From contig NZ_JAFMVC010000024.1 of assembly GCF_025499605.1 (NCBI RefSeq), forward strand, positions 1-64,000: DNA of 64,000 nt, read 5' to 3'. The notes under the pieces were generated by a model. The model did not search any database. It saw only the letters and a program-made list of their open reading frames with translations, and was not told the DNA's origin. Below, one piece after another: positions 9,400 through 17,774 of the stretch (positions are counted from its first letter, which is position 1; each line of letters opens with the position of its first letter). A program made the position numbers and the translations under genes. Source of the stretch: Carboxylicivirga litoralis (GTDB lineage Bacteria > Bacteroidota > Bacteroidia > Bacteroidales > Marinilabiliaceae).

Positions 9400-11145
9400 T
9401 TAGTAGTTGGCCCACCACACTTTGTTCATCATATCTTTATTTTCTTCTGGCACATTGTCATTAATTGCTACTTCACTTTCTGGTACACGCATGCGTTGTG
9501 GCAACTTAAATTTGGTGCTACCCTGAGCATATTTCTCAATGGTTCGAGTTTCTGTGCTTCCATCAGGATTAACCCATGTACCAGTGATTGTTCTGTCCTT
9601 ATCAAGATATACAAACTCTGGATGACCTGTTCGGCGTAATACAGAATAAGCCTGATGAGGAACGGTATAAGCCGACACCCAACGCTCAGTGGCAATAATA
9701 GCTTCTTTACCTTCAGCATCAGCATCGTTAAACTTAGCTACAACATCATCTGCGAAACTACCAGCATCAGCACCCCAACGTTCACAACTTGCTTCAAGAC
9801 CTGCTTTTAATAAGTTGGCGTCAGACTGACCATATGTTACCAGACCTCGGTTAACTGCTTCAGCCAATGCTAAACATACTTCAGCATAATCTAAGCTAAC
9901 TGGATTCCATGTACCACCATCGTACCAAATTGATGGGTGCATCCAAGAGTAATTGTGAACATCACCTTCTACATCATCGTTTTGGATATTTGTAATGACA
10001 CCTTCCTTTAGGAAATATTCTGCCCGTGCTGGACGACCTTTATGCTCAGCAGCCACATCGCCTTTAGGGCGCATAAAATATTTCTCCATTCGTGGGTCGT
10101 AAATACCCGATACAGCATTGATATCTTCAGTAGCAGAACCACCGTCTTTTACTTCTGACGCAAATAATGGGCTACCTTTCATTACTTCAACAATTTCTCG
10201 CGCTGGAATAAAAGCGCCAGGACCTGGACCCCACTCCATATTAAATGCATCCCATGAATATGAACCATGTGGCATTGCACCAGGCCATGTCTTAAAGAAT
10301 CCATAATACTGGTTATGAAGGTCGGTAGATGACTTGGTACGTTCAACCATCACATTATCATCATTTCCTTCCAAAAGAGGATACTTTACAATATTTGCTA
10401 GAATTGCTTTAGCTCCTTCACTATCAACATTTGAACGACGAAGAGCCATACGTAAACGCAATGAATTCGCAAATTTTCTCCACTTGCTGATATTTCCTTT
10501 GTAAACCAAGTCATATTTCGACATAGTTCCAATCGTTACATCATCGGCAAGGTTTTCTTCTACCACCATTTTCAGTTTAGCTTCAATGTCATCGTAGATA
10601 GCTTTTTGAGCATCAAACTTTGGCGTTGGAATATCAATATTACCATGCTCAGAGTATGGTGTATCACCAAACAAGTCTGTAATTTTCAAAAACTGGAACG
10701 AACGCAATACATGACAAATACCTGTGAACTCTTTAGCATATGATGCTTCCGGATTTTCCTCGTAGTAGTTCAATAGCACATTGGTATTGGCAAACAAAGC
10801 ACCTCCATAACCATTAACGAATGATGATGAGTTATACGAATCCCAGGCTGCAGCCGTCCAGCCTTCGTGATAATCGTATGAGTTACCTGGGGCCCACCAG
10901 CAACCTGTGAAACCGCCATCAACATGACCGGCAAAACGTTCAGCGTGTAAAACTACACCACGCCAAAATTCGTAACGGTCTTCATGAAATGCTTTACGCA
11001 TTGAGCTTGCCAACACAGCTTCCGTCGCAGGGTTATCTGCAGAAGGTGAGTTTGGGTTTGTGTTCATTTCATCAAAGTCATCAGTACAACTGAAACTTGT
11101 CAAAGCAACCAAACCAACTAAAATATATTTATTAAATATCTTCAT
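9400..11145 (-). CDS. susD: SusD-like outer-membrane lipoprotein (pair 2)
   Basis: 581 residues with lipobox TSFSC (Cys20) followed by the acidic TDDFDEMNTNPNSP. The DEMNTNPN start, FKITDLFGDTPYSE and the region around SKWRKFANSLRLRMALR are typical of the second SusD-like class (SusD-like_2), quite different from the SusD at 4178. The gene starts 20 bp after its SusC partner and is followed by a strong terminator. It would act as the substrate-capturing lid of that transporter. No enzyme gene lies between this pair and the terminator, so its ligand is unknown. It may serve the xyloglucan-type genes downstream or a separate glycan. Confidence 0.93.
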   Translation of the reverse strand: MKIFNKYILVGLVALTSFSCTDDFDEMNTNPNSPSADNPATEAVLASSMRKAFHEDRYEFWRGVVLHAERFAGHVDGGFTGCWWAPGNSYDYHEGWTAAAWDSYNSSSFVNGYGGALFANTNVLLNYYEENPEASYAKEFTGICHVLRSFQFLKITDLFGDTPYSEHGNIDIPTPKFDAQKAIYDDIEAKLKMVVEENLADDVTIGTMSKYDLVYKGNISKWRKFANSLRLRMALRRSNVDSEGAKAILANIVKYPLLEGNDDNVMVERTKSSTDLHNQYYGFFKTWPGAMPHGSYSWDAFNMEWGPGPGAFIPAREIVEVMKGSPLFASEVKDGGSATEDINAVSGIYDPRMEKYFMRPKGDVAAEHKGRPARAEYFLKEGVITNIQNDDVEGDVHNYSWMHPSIWYDGGTWNPVSLDYAEVCLALAEAVNRGLVTYGQSDANLLKAGLEASCERWGADAGSFADDVVAKFNDADAEGKEAIIATERWVSAYTVPHQAYSVLRRTGHPEFVYLDKDRTITGTWVNPDGSTETRTIEKYAQGSTKFKLPQRMRVPESEVAINDNVPEENKDMMNKVWWANY

Positions 11146-11165
11146 CTGTTTAAATTTACTTTTGA

Positions 11166-14100
11166 TTAAAACTTAACATTTACAGTAAAACCATAAGACG
11201 TTGTAGAAGGTACATTGTATAAGTTATAACCTTGTGCATTACCTGTACCCCATGTTTGATTCGGATCAATGTCTTTTGCATCTTCATCGCGATAGATAAA
11301 GAATAAGTTATAGGCATTGAAGTTGACACTTAGGTTCTTGATAAAGAAATCAGGGTCTAACTTAAAATTGTAGCCCAAACTTAATTCGCGCAAACGAACG
11401 TTGGTAGCGTCTACAACCCAAGGCTCACCATAGTTAGCTAAACCTCCCCAGTAAGCTTGTGCATTCATCAACACAGTAGTTGGGTTTCCATCGGCGTCAA
11501 CCCCAGATACTTCAACACCATTTTCACGGTAGTCTAATGTATTCTCGGTAATACCTTTAGCCGTTAAAGCGCCTTTAGTAGCATTCATCACATCGCCACC
11601 AATTTTACCATCAATTAAAGCCCTGAAGTTAAAACGCTTGTATGAGAATGTGTTCAACCATCCAAAAGTCGCATCAGGCGTAAAATTACCTAGCTCCACA
11701 CGCTCACTTCCTGGTAAGAAACCGTTGTTACCAAGCTGATATTCACCATCAACTTTAGCTGGCATACCCATGATAACACCATAACCGTTTTTACCTTTGT
11801 TAGCTACAATTTGTACACCACCAACAATATTGCCTAAATCGGCCAACACCTGTGTATCCAATCCTTCAGCTAATTCTTTAACTTCAGTCGTATTCTTAGC
11901 TAATGTCAATGTTGTTTCCCACTCGAAAGAACCTGTTTGAACAGGAATACCACCTAATGACACTTCGAAACCACTGTTCACTACATCGCCACCATTCAGG
12001 TATTTGTTAACATACCCTGTTGCTGAAGATACTTTTGTTGTGAAAAGCTGGTTTTTAGTTGACTGAGTATAGTAATTAAAATCAGCAAATACACGATTGT
12101 TGAATGCTCTGAAATCAACACCAAATTCCATCGAACCAGTTCTCTCAGGCTTCAAATCTGGTACACCAGGTGTGCCATCAACGTCCATCAAAGGAATGCC
12201 ATTATGGTCTAATAATGGGTTAACACCAAACGTTGTTGCCAGGCGATATGGGTCTGAATCGTTACCTACTTCAGCATAACCTACGCGTACTTTTAACAAG
12301 TTTACATTGCCCATCTCCAACACTTCATTAAGCAGGATACTTGTTGAAACAGCCGGATAGAAATACGAGCGATTTTCTTTTGGAAGTGTTGAACTCCAAT
12401 CGTTACGGAAAGAGGCGTCTAGGTATAAGAAGTTTTTGTAGCCTAAGTTTAAAGTTGCATAAGCCGAGTTAACCTGCTTTTCGTAGATATTGTAACTTGC
12501 ATTCTTATTCAGGTAGTTTTGGATATTCCAGAAACCATTTGAGATAACATCATCACCACGGTTATAGGTAACCTCACTTTGGTTCTTCATAATGTTACCA
12601 CCAACGTTCACACCAAAATCCAACTCACCAAATCGCTTGTTATAGCTTAATAAAGCATCAAAGTTCGACTCACGACGCTTGTACTGATTCATAATCCATT
12701 GCCCAGTGCTATTTTGCTTATGACCTAAATTATAACGCTCTTCAATTGAGTTATTGGTATAATCAGTACCTGCTCTAACAAAACCAGAAAGGTTTTCAGT
12801 GATATCAAAGTCTAACTTAACGAACCCGATTAATCGATCTTTCTTATTAATCATGTTATCGTGCAAAGTCGTCCAATATGGGTTCATTTGCGTTCCGATA
12901 AACGGATCGTTTGGCGTATTATTAAAATTGTAATTCTTAAGCTCATTTAAGTTAGTATTACGTGGTAAGGTGAACAAGCCATAAACGGCATTACTACTAC
13001 CTTCTCCTAACCAAGTACCACCTTCAATCTCCTGATTGATATAGTTAGCCTTGGCATCTACACGTAACCACTCAGCTAAATCATACTGCGTTCTGATATT
13101 GAAGTTGTGACGCTTTTGCTCATTACCCGGAACGATACCATTACCATACAAATTGGTATAAGAGAAACGAGATGAACCATTTTCACCACCTTTGGTCAAG
13201 GCAATTGTATTAGTTGTTTTAAATCCGGTTTCAAAAAAATCTTTGATATTATCAGGTTGTGGAGAATATGACAGGTTGTCCTGGAAACCACTCCACGATG
13301 GCAGACTTTGGCCTTCCATAGCTGGTCCCCAACTATCGTCAGTAACCGTTGTAGAGTAGGTTGGTACGTTATTGACATAACTACCTTGTCCGTATTTATT
13401 CTGAACTTTAGGCAAATACTGCTCTGTCACCACATCAAACATATTAGAACTTGAAATTTCAACACCAAGCCCTTGTCCTTTTTTACCCGATTTAGTAGTG
13501 ATAATGATGGCTCCATTCTGCGCACGAGAACCATATAAAGCCGCAGCATTTGGTCCTTTCAATACTGTTACACTTTCAATATCATCAGGGTTAATGTCCA
13601 TCGAACCTGAACCGAAGTCTTTTCTATCCCAAACACCAGCTGATTCTTCAACTGTTGAGTTGTTTACCGGAACACCATCCACTACATATAATGGTTGGTT
13701 ATTACCCGAAATAGAACTGTTTCCACGAAGTACTACGCGATTTGAAGAACCTAAACCTCCTTGAGACGACCCTAAGTCTAAACCGGCAACTTTACCCTGC
13801 ATAGAACTCAATACATCGCTACCTGCAGCAGCTTGTATTTCTTCACTATCTACTTTAGATACGCCATAACCAAGTGATTTCTCTTCTCGTTTAATACCTA
13901 AAGCTGTTACAACAACACCTTCCATTTCAATCGACTCTGATTGTAATGTTACATTAATTGTTGTTTGTGTTCCAACAGTGTGCTCTTGCGCTTTCATACC
14001 AACGAAAGAATACGTAATAATCGCACCTGTTGGCGCAGTAATAGAGTAGTTACCGTCAATATCGGTAATCGTACCGTTAGTGGTACCTTTTTGTACGACA

Positions 14101-14246
14101 GAAACACCAGGTATAGGCATGCCGTCCTCAGCACCTTTAACGGTACCGCTAATTGAAACGTCCTGGGCAAATGCTATTCCTACTGATAACAGTAACATGA
14201 TAGCTCCCATTAGTCCTCTCTGAAACCAGTTAAATCTTCTTTTCAT
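11166..14246 (-). CDS. susC: SusC-like TonB-dependent transporter (pair 2)
   Basis: 1026 residues with a signal peptide cut near AFAQ, a carboxypeptidase-like beta domain (GTVKGAEDGMPIPGVSVVQKG), a TonB-box-like EMEGVVVTALG, a plug with LRGNSSISGNNQPLYVVDG and ALYGSRAQNGAIIITTK, and a C-terminal barrel ending TTSYGFTVNVKF. It pairs with the SusD-like_2 protein that follows. Many of its barrel strands have no counterpart in the SusC at 5809, so this is not a recent local duplication. The upstream region is unusually long (494 bp to the next gene) and carries a leader hairpin and the palindrome shared with susC1. Confidence 0.95.
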   Translation of the reverse strand: MKRRFNWFQRGLMGAIMLLLSVGIAFAQDVSISGTVKGAEDGMPIPGVSVVQKGTTNGTITDIDGNYSITAPTGAIITYSFVGMKAQEHTVGTQTTINVTLQSESIEMEGVVVTALGIKREEKSLGYGVSKVDSEEIQAAAGSDVLSSMQGKVAGLDLGSSQGGLGSSNRVVLRGNSSISGNNQPLYVVDGVPVNNSTVEESAGVWDRKDFGSGSMDINPDDIESVTVLKGPNAAALYGSRAQNGAIIITTKSGKKGQGLGVEISSSNMFDVVTEQYLPKVQNKYGQGSYVNNVPTYSTTVTDDSWGPAMEGQSLPSWSGFQDNLSYSPQPDNIKDFFETGFKTTNTIALTKGGENGSSRFSYTNLYGNGIVPGNEQKRHNFNIRTQYDLAEWLRVDAKANYINQEIEGGTWLGEGSSNAVYGLFTLPRNTNLNELKNYNFNNTPNDPFIGTQMNPYWTTLHDNMINKKDRLIGFVKLDFDITENLSGFVRAGTDYTNNSIEERYNLGHKQNSTGQWIMNQYKRRESNFDALLSYNKRFGELDFGVNVGGNIMKNQSEVTYNRGDDVISNGFWNIQNYLNKNASYNIYEKQVNSAYATLNLGYKNFLYLDASFRNDWSSTLPKENRSYFYPAVSTSILLNEVLEMGNVNLLKVRVGYAEVGNDSDPYRLATTFGVNPLLDHNGIPLMDVDGTPGVPDLKPERTGSMEFGVDFRAFNNRVFADFNYYTQSTKNQLFTTKVSSATGYVNKYLNGGDVVNSGFEVSLGGIPVQTGSFEWETTLTLAKNTTEVKELAEGLDTQVLADLGNIVGGVQIVANKGKNGYGVIMGMPAKVDGEYQLGNNGFLPGSERVELGNFTPDATFGWLNTFSYKRFNFRALIDGKIGGDVMNATKGALTAKGITENTLDYRENGVEVSGVDADGNPTTVLMNAQAYWGGLANYGEPWVVDATNVRLRELSLGYNFKLDPDFFIKNLSVNFNAYNLFFIYRDEDAKDIDPNQTWGTGNAQGYNLYNVPSTTSYGFTVNVKF

Positions 14247-14336
14247 AAAGAGTTTAATTTTGGAATTGTTAATGTATGTGATTAAATAAATGTGAGTAGC
14301 AGCAACAGGGTTAGCATCAATATTAGAAGGACAATC

Positions 14337-14369
14337 AGCACGCTGCGTATTAAAAAATAGCGGCGTGCT
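14337..14369 (-). promoter_or_regulatory. Leader hairpin in front of susC2
   Basis: AGCACGCTGC (14337-14346) pairs with GCGGCGTGCT (14360-14369): ten pairs including one G-U, around a 13-nt AT-rich loop. It lies 91-123 nt before the susC2 start codon. No U-run follows on the minus strand, so it is not an ordinary terminator. A role in mRNA stability or regulation is inference. Confidence 0.4.
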
Positions 14370-14506
14370 TCATGCTTTATACTCGATGGTTTATCTCTGT
14401 TACTAATTGTCAATTTCAATCTGATTTAATTTTGTAGATTACTCAATGGAACAAGCTTTTTGAAATCTCCTTTGAGTCCAATACTAATAGGCTCGTTTCA
14501 CGACAA

Positions 14507-14514
14507 CAAAACTA
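14507..14514 (-). promoter_or_regulatory. Candidate -7 box for susC2
   Basis: On the minus strand this reads TAGTTTTG, matching TAnnTTTG. It lies about 260 bp upstream of susC2. The position 22 bp further upstream reads only TTTA, a weak -33. A second -7-like box at 14671-14678 is the alternative. Confidence 0.25.
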
Positions 14515-14630
14515 TGGGAGCATCCAAAGGAAGAATTAAACCAATGTTGAAAAGGATAGAACTTTTAACACTTAAATAGCACTGTCGTTTCAGTATTGAA
14601 CTATTGTTGCATTTCCCTTAAAAACAAGCC

Positions 14631-14645
14631 TTAACAAGTGTTATC
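14631..14645. promoter_or_regulatory. Candidate regulator site upstream of susC2 (shared palindrome)
   Basis: This 15-mer contains TAACA-AG-TGTTATC, differing only at the spacer base from the TAACA-AA-TGTTATC upstream of susC1 at 9107-9120. It is one of two candidate sites for a common regulator of both SusCD operons. It lies about 390 bp from the susC2 start codon. Confidence 0.4.
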
Positions 14646-14684
14646 TTTTTTACATCTATTGAAGATTAACCAAATATACAGGTA

Positions 14685-14712
14685 CAAAAAAAGGTGGGTT
14701 AAAACCCACCTT
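14685..14712 (-). terminator. Rho-independent terminator of mtaB
   Basis: AAGGTGGGTT (14691-14700) pairs perfectly with AACCCACCTT (14703-14712). On the minus strand a run of U follows. It lies 28 bp beyond the mtaB stop codon. Confidence 0.9.
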
Positions 14713-14740
14713 ACTTAAATCGAAATATCTGTTTTTAGAA

Positions 14741-16024
14741 TTATAGCAACTCCCCTATCAAACATGGTTCATCACCTTCTATTTCTATCCCATTTATACG
14801 AACAGTGTATAAATGATTCTTCTCAAGCCCCTGCATTACCTTAACCGGGATATAATATTCTCCATAGCCTTTTGAATAGTTCTCTTTAATCGTATCAATT
14901 AAAACCTGTTGCTGCTTTCCAACAAACTGCTGGCGGTAGTTTAGTTTGGCATCAAAGGCTTCTTTACGGAGCAACTCACTTCTTCGTGTTTTTTCTTTTC
15001 CGGGTACCACATTGGTCATTCGGGCGGCTCTTGTATCTTCGCGTTTGGAGTATTTGAAGGTGTGGACATGGCCAAACTGTAATTCCTTAATAGCATCCAG
15101 CGATTGTTGAAAATCTGTTTCTGACTCCTCAGGAAAACCAACAATAATATCAGTCGTAACATTAAATAAAGGGTCCATTTCACGCAAACGCGCAACCACA
15201 CGCTTATATAGTTTATAGGTATACATGCGGCGCATTTTCAGCAACACCGATTCTGAACCACTTTGCAGGCACAAATGAAGGTGAGGCGTTATTTTCGGAT
15301 GCTTTAACAATTCGAAGAACTGTTCATCGAAGCTATCGGGTTCAATGGAAGAAATGCGAATCCTAAAATCTAAGTCAATATCTACAATTTGTTTTAACAA
15401 ACCCGAAAAGCTAACGCCATTGTGATTATATCGACTGATATTAACGCCTGTAATCACCACTTCCTTATAGCCAAAGCCTACTACTTGGCGGATATTGTCC
15501 AATATCTCATTCACAGGCCGGCTTACTGCTCTTCCTCTTACTTTTGGAATAATACAGAAGGTGCAATAATTATCACATCCATCCTGTATCTTAATCATAC
15601 TGCGGGTATGAAACGTTTCAGCAGCCGGTGCATAACTAAATACACCACCGCTATTTTGGTTCGATGGAACTATCTCCTTGTTAAAATGCGCTTCTACCAA
15701 TTGCGGAATTGCACTCTTTTGTTCGTTACCAACCACATAAGCATTAGGGTAACGCTGTTCCAATTTTTCTTTATGGTGATTGGCCATGCAACCGGTAATA
15801 ATCAACATACCCGAATGACCATGATTTAAGGCATTATTAACCACATAGCGTGATTTTTGATCGCTCTGATTGGTCACCGTGCACGTGTTAACAATAAAAA
15901 CATCTGTGCCCTGACTCCCTTCCACCACATCGTAACCTAAGCCCACAAACTTAGAAGCCAGAGCATCTGTTTCAAATTGATTCAGGCGACAACCTAAAGT
16001 TTTAAAACCTACTTTACGATTCAT
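14741..16024 (-). CDS. mtaB: tRNA t6A37 methylthiotransferase MtaB
   Basis: 427 residues. The N-terminal methylthiotransferase domain has cysteines 12 (TLGCRLNQFE), 48 (VNTCTVT) and 79 (TGCMA), which bind one 4Fe-4S cluster. The radical-SAM domain has the CxxxCxxC motif CDNYCTFC (150, 154, 157), followed by IIPKVRGRAVSRP. A TRAM-like domain closes the protein. TLGCRLN and the overall length fit MtaB, which makes ms2t6A from t6A at tRNA position 37, rather than MiaB or RimO. It reads in the same direction as the miaB-like gene upstream but is separated from it by a structured 326-bp spacer. It has its own terminator. Confidence 0.9.
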   Translation of the reverse strand: MNRKVGFKTLGCRLNQFETDALASKFVGLGYDVVEGSQGTDVFIVNTCTVTNQSDQKSRYVVNNALNHGHSGMLIITGCMANHHKEKLEQRYPNAYVVGNEQKSAIPQLVEAHFNKEIVPSNQNSGGVFSYAPAAETFHTRSMIKIQDGCDNYCTFCIIPKVRGRAVSRPVNEILDNIRQVVGFGYKEVVITGVNISRYNHNGVSFSGLLKQIVDIDLDFRIRISSIEPDSFDEQFFELLKHPKITPHLHLCLQSGSESVLLKMRRMYTYKLYKRVVARLREMDPLFNVTTDIIVGFPEESETDFQQSLDAIKELQFGHVHTFKYSKREDTRAARMTNVVPGKEKTRRSELLRKEAFDAKLNYRQQFVGKQQQVLIDTIKENYSKGYGEYYIPVKVMQGLEKNHLYTVRINGIEIEGDEPCLIGELL

Positions 16025-16350
16025 GTATAATACTATTTTTCACTTCTTTATTTCTACCAATGAAGAAACAAAACTTACAATTTTGTAATAATTGTCCTCA
16101 AGCCGGACAGGCTTTTCATTTTTGTCATGACACAAAAACGAAACAAAAAAGTCTAGGCTACATTAAAAAAGTAATTGATTTATTTACTGTTACTAAGTTC
16201 GGCCGCGCGATCTTCGAACAAGTTCTCAGCTTCTCGGTCTCACTAAGTAACAGCTTCTATATCTATTCCTTTTTTAATGAGGCCGAAAGGATGAACGAAA
16301 TCTTAAAGCACATTACCTGCTAATATCAATACAATACGCTTTTTTTAATC
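16025..16350. repeat. Structured intergenic element between mtaB and the miaB-like gene
   Basis: 326 bp without a convincing gene, more GC-rich in its middle than other spacers here. TGTCATGACA at 16123-16132 is a perfect palindrome that extends as T/A pairs with one mismatch. CTGTTACTAAGT (16187-16198) and ACTAAGTAACAG (16242-16253) form an inverted repeat with one mismatch around a core containing TTCGAA and GGCCGCGCG. An 87-codon plus-strand frame crosses it (16060-16323) but resembles no protein known to me. A dispersed palindromic repeat or a structured RNA fits better. Confidence 0.4.
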
Positions 16351-17694
16351 TCAGCCCACCAACTCTGACACTTCAACCAACTCACCTTCTACAGAGAAAT
16401 TACTCGCACTGGTAATTTTAACATTCACTATTTGACCAATGAGTGATTTATCTTCTGATGCAAAACGAACGGTAATCTTACCTTCTGTTTGGCTACTTAA
16501 AAAGCCACTTTTTCTATCTGTATCTCTTACCAAAACCGGATAAACTTTACCAAGCATCCGTTGATTATACGCTCCTGACACTTCAGCTAAGTCCTCAGAC
16601 AATAAAGCCAGACGTTCCTTTTTAATTTTTAAATCCACATCATCGGGCCAGCTATACGATGCTGCACCAGGCCTTTTAGAATACATCGCGATATAGGCCA
16701 TGTTGTATTGAAACTCTTTCAAGGCTTTACGCGTATTTTGAAACTGATCTTCCGTTTCACCAGAGAAACCAACAATAATGTCAGTAAATAAGGTTGCTTG
16801 AGGAATTAATTCGTGAATAGCCGTAACCGTTTCCCTGTACTTCTTTACCGAATGCTTACGATTCATCTTAATCAGCACCTTATCGTCGCCCGATTGAATG
16901 GGCAAATGAATTTGCTTAGCCAGGCAATCGTATTTAGCAATCACTTCAATCACATCGCGTCCCATATCGCGCGGGTGTGGCGATGTAAAATACACCCAGA
17001 ATTGTTTGTTCGAGCTCTGCCCCAGCTTACCAATTTCTTCAAGTAATTGGGCAAATGTCAGTTCATTACCTTTTTTATCTAAACCATAGGAATTAACATT
17101 CTGCCCCAATAAAGTGATGCACTTATAATCTTTTTCAATCAGATTTCGAACCTCATTGATGATCTCAGATGATGGCCGGCTCACTTCACGACCGCGTGTA
17201 TAGGGCACAGCACAAAACGAACAGAATTTATCGCAGCCATTCTGGATGGGTATAAAGGCTTCAAACGAACTATTGTATTTTGGTTTCACCTGCCAAAAGA
17301 AACTCATCTCCTCCTTTGGGTTCAGGTTATTGCGTTCTAATCCAGCAGGTGTTGTAATGCCATATTGAGAAAGCATTTGCGGTAGCTGTGGCAACTCGCG
17401 CATGGCAAACACGATATCAAATAGCTTTAAAAACTTCGCTTTATCAGCTGGCAAAATGCATCCGCTAATAAACGTAATTAAGTTTTCAGAAGCTTTACGC
17501 TTGTTCCAGGCTGCAATTTTAGAATAGACTTTATCAATTGCCTTTTGACGAACCGAACAAGCTAAAATTCCAATGATATTGGCTTCATTCTCGTCATCAA
17601 CCCATTGGAAACCCATCCCTTCCAAAACTCTTTTGACACGTTCACTATCAGACTGGTTCATCTGACATCCCAATGTTACTAAATGGTATTTCAC
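16351..17694 (-). CDS. MiaB-family tRNA methylthiotransferase
   Basis: 447 residues. Cysteines 10 (TLGCQMN), 46 (ILACSVRQ) and 79 (SGCILP) form the methylthiotransferase cluster site, and CDKFCSFC (154, 158, 161) the radical-SAM site. PYTRGREVSRP and LLGQNVNSYG are MiaB hallmarks, and a C-terminal TRAM domain is present. The expected reaction is methylthiolation of i6A37 in tRNA. Two sites depart from textbook MiaB: ILACSVR where NTCSVR is usual, and SGCILPADK where GCMAER-like text is usual. It may be a divergent paralogue, so no symbol is given. The start codon lies 11 bp from a 7-bp tandem repeat array. Confidence 0.8.
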   Translation of the reverse strand: MKYHLVTLGCQMNQSDSERVKRVLEGMGFQWVDDENEANIIGILACSVRQKAIDKVYSKIAAWNKRKASENLITFISGCILPADKAKFLKLFDIVFAMRELPQLPQMLSQYGITTPAGLERNNLNPKEEMSFFWQVKPKYNSSFEAFIPIQNGCDKFCSFCAVPYTRGREVSRPSSEIINEVRNLIEKDYKCITLLGQNVNSYGLDKKGNELTFAQLLEEIGKLGQSSNKQFWVYFTSPHPRDMGRDVIEVIAKYDCLAKQIHLPIQSGDDKVLIKMNRKHSVKKYRETVTAIHELIPQATLFTDIIVGFSGETEDQFQNTRKALKEFQYNMAYIAMYSKRPGAASYSWPDDVDLKIKKERLALLSEDLAEVSGAYNQRMLGKVYPVLVRDTDRKSGFLSSQTEGKITVRFASEDKSLIGQIVNVKITSASNFSVEGELVEVSELVG

Positions 17695-17704
17695 TTATTA
17701 ATTG

Positions 17705-17760
17705 TAAATGATTAATTATTAATGGTTAATGATTAATGGTTAGTGGTTAGTGGTTAATCA
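17705..17760. repeat. Eight-unit 7-bp tandem repeat next to the miaB-like start
   Basis: Eight heptamers in perfect register: TAAATGA, TTAATTA, TTAATGG, TTAATGA, TTAATGG, TTAGTGG, TTAGTGG, TTAATCA. The array ends 10 bp before the start codon of the minus-strand miaB-like gene, so it lies in its leader or promoter. Slippage would alter spacing by 7 bp per step. Confidence 0.75.
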
Positions 17761-17774
17761 CTATTCACTACTGA

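Larger units (their letters stand above)
14247..14740. other. Long susC2 upstream region
   Basis: 494 bp without a convincing gene. From the susC2 start outward it holds a 10-bp hairpin at 14337-14369, a TAGTTTTG -7-like box at 14507-14514, the palindrome at 14631-14645, another -7-like TATATTTG at 14671-14678 and the mtaB terminator at 14685-14712. Depending on which box is used, the susC2 leader would be about 250 or 420 nt. Confidence 0.5.

Noticed and set aside
5809-14246. Tandem duplication of one SusCD pair
   Set aside because: The two SusD proteins belong to different classes and the SusC barrels differ widely, so recent duplication is unlikely.
16060-16323. 87-codon plus-strand frame between mtaB and the miaB-like gene
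   Set aside because: It crosses palindromes and inverted repeats, has no recognisable domain and an unnatural composition. A structured non-coding element explains it better.
14741-17694. Duplication of one methylthiotransferase gene
   Set aside because: The two proteins differ in cluster-site contexts and specificity motifs (MtaB-type versus MiaB-type). They are old paralogues.
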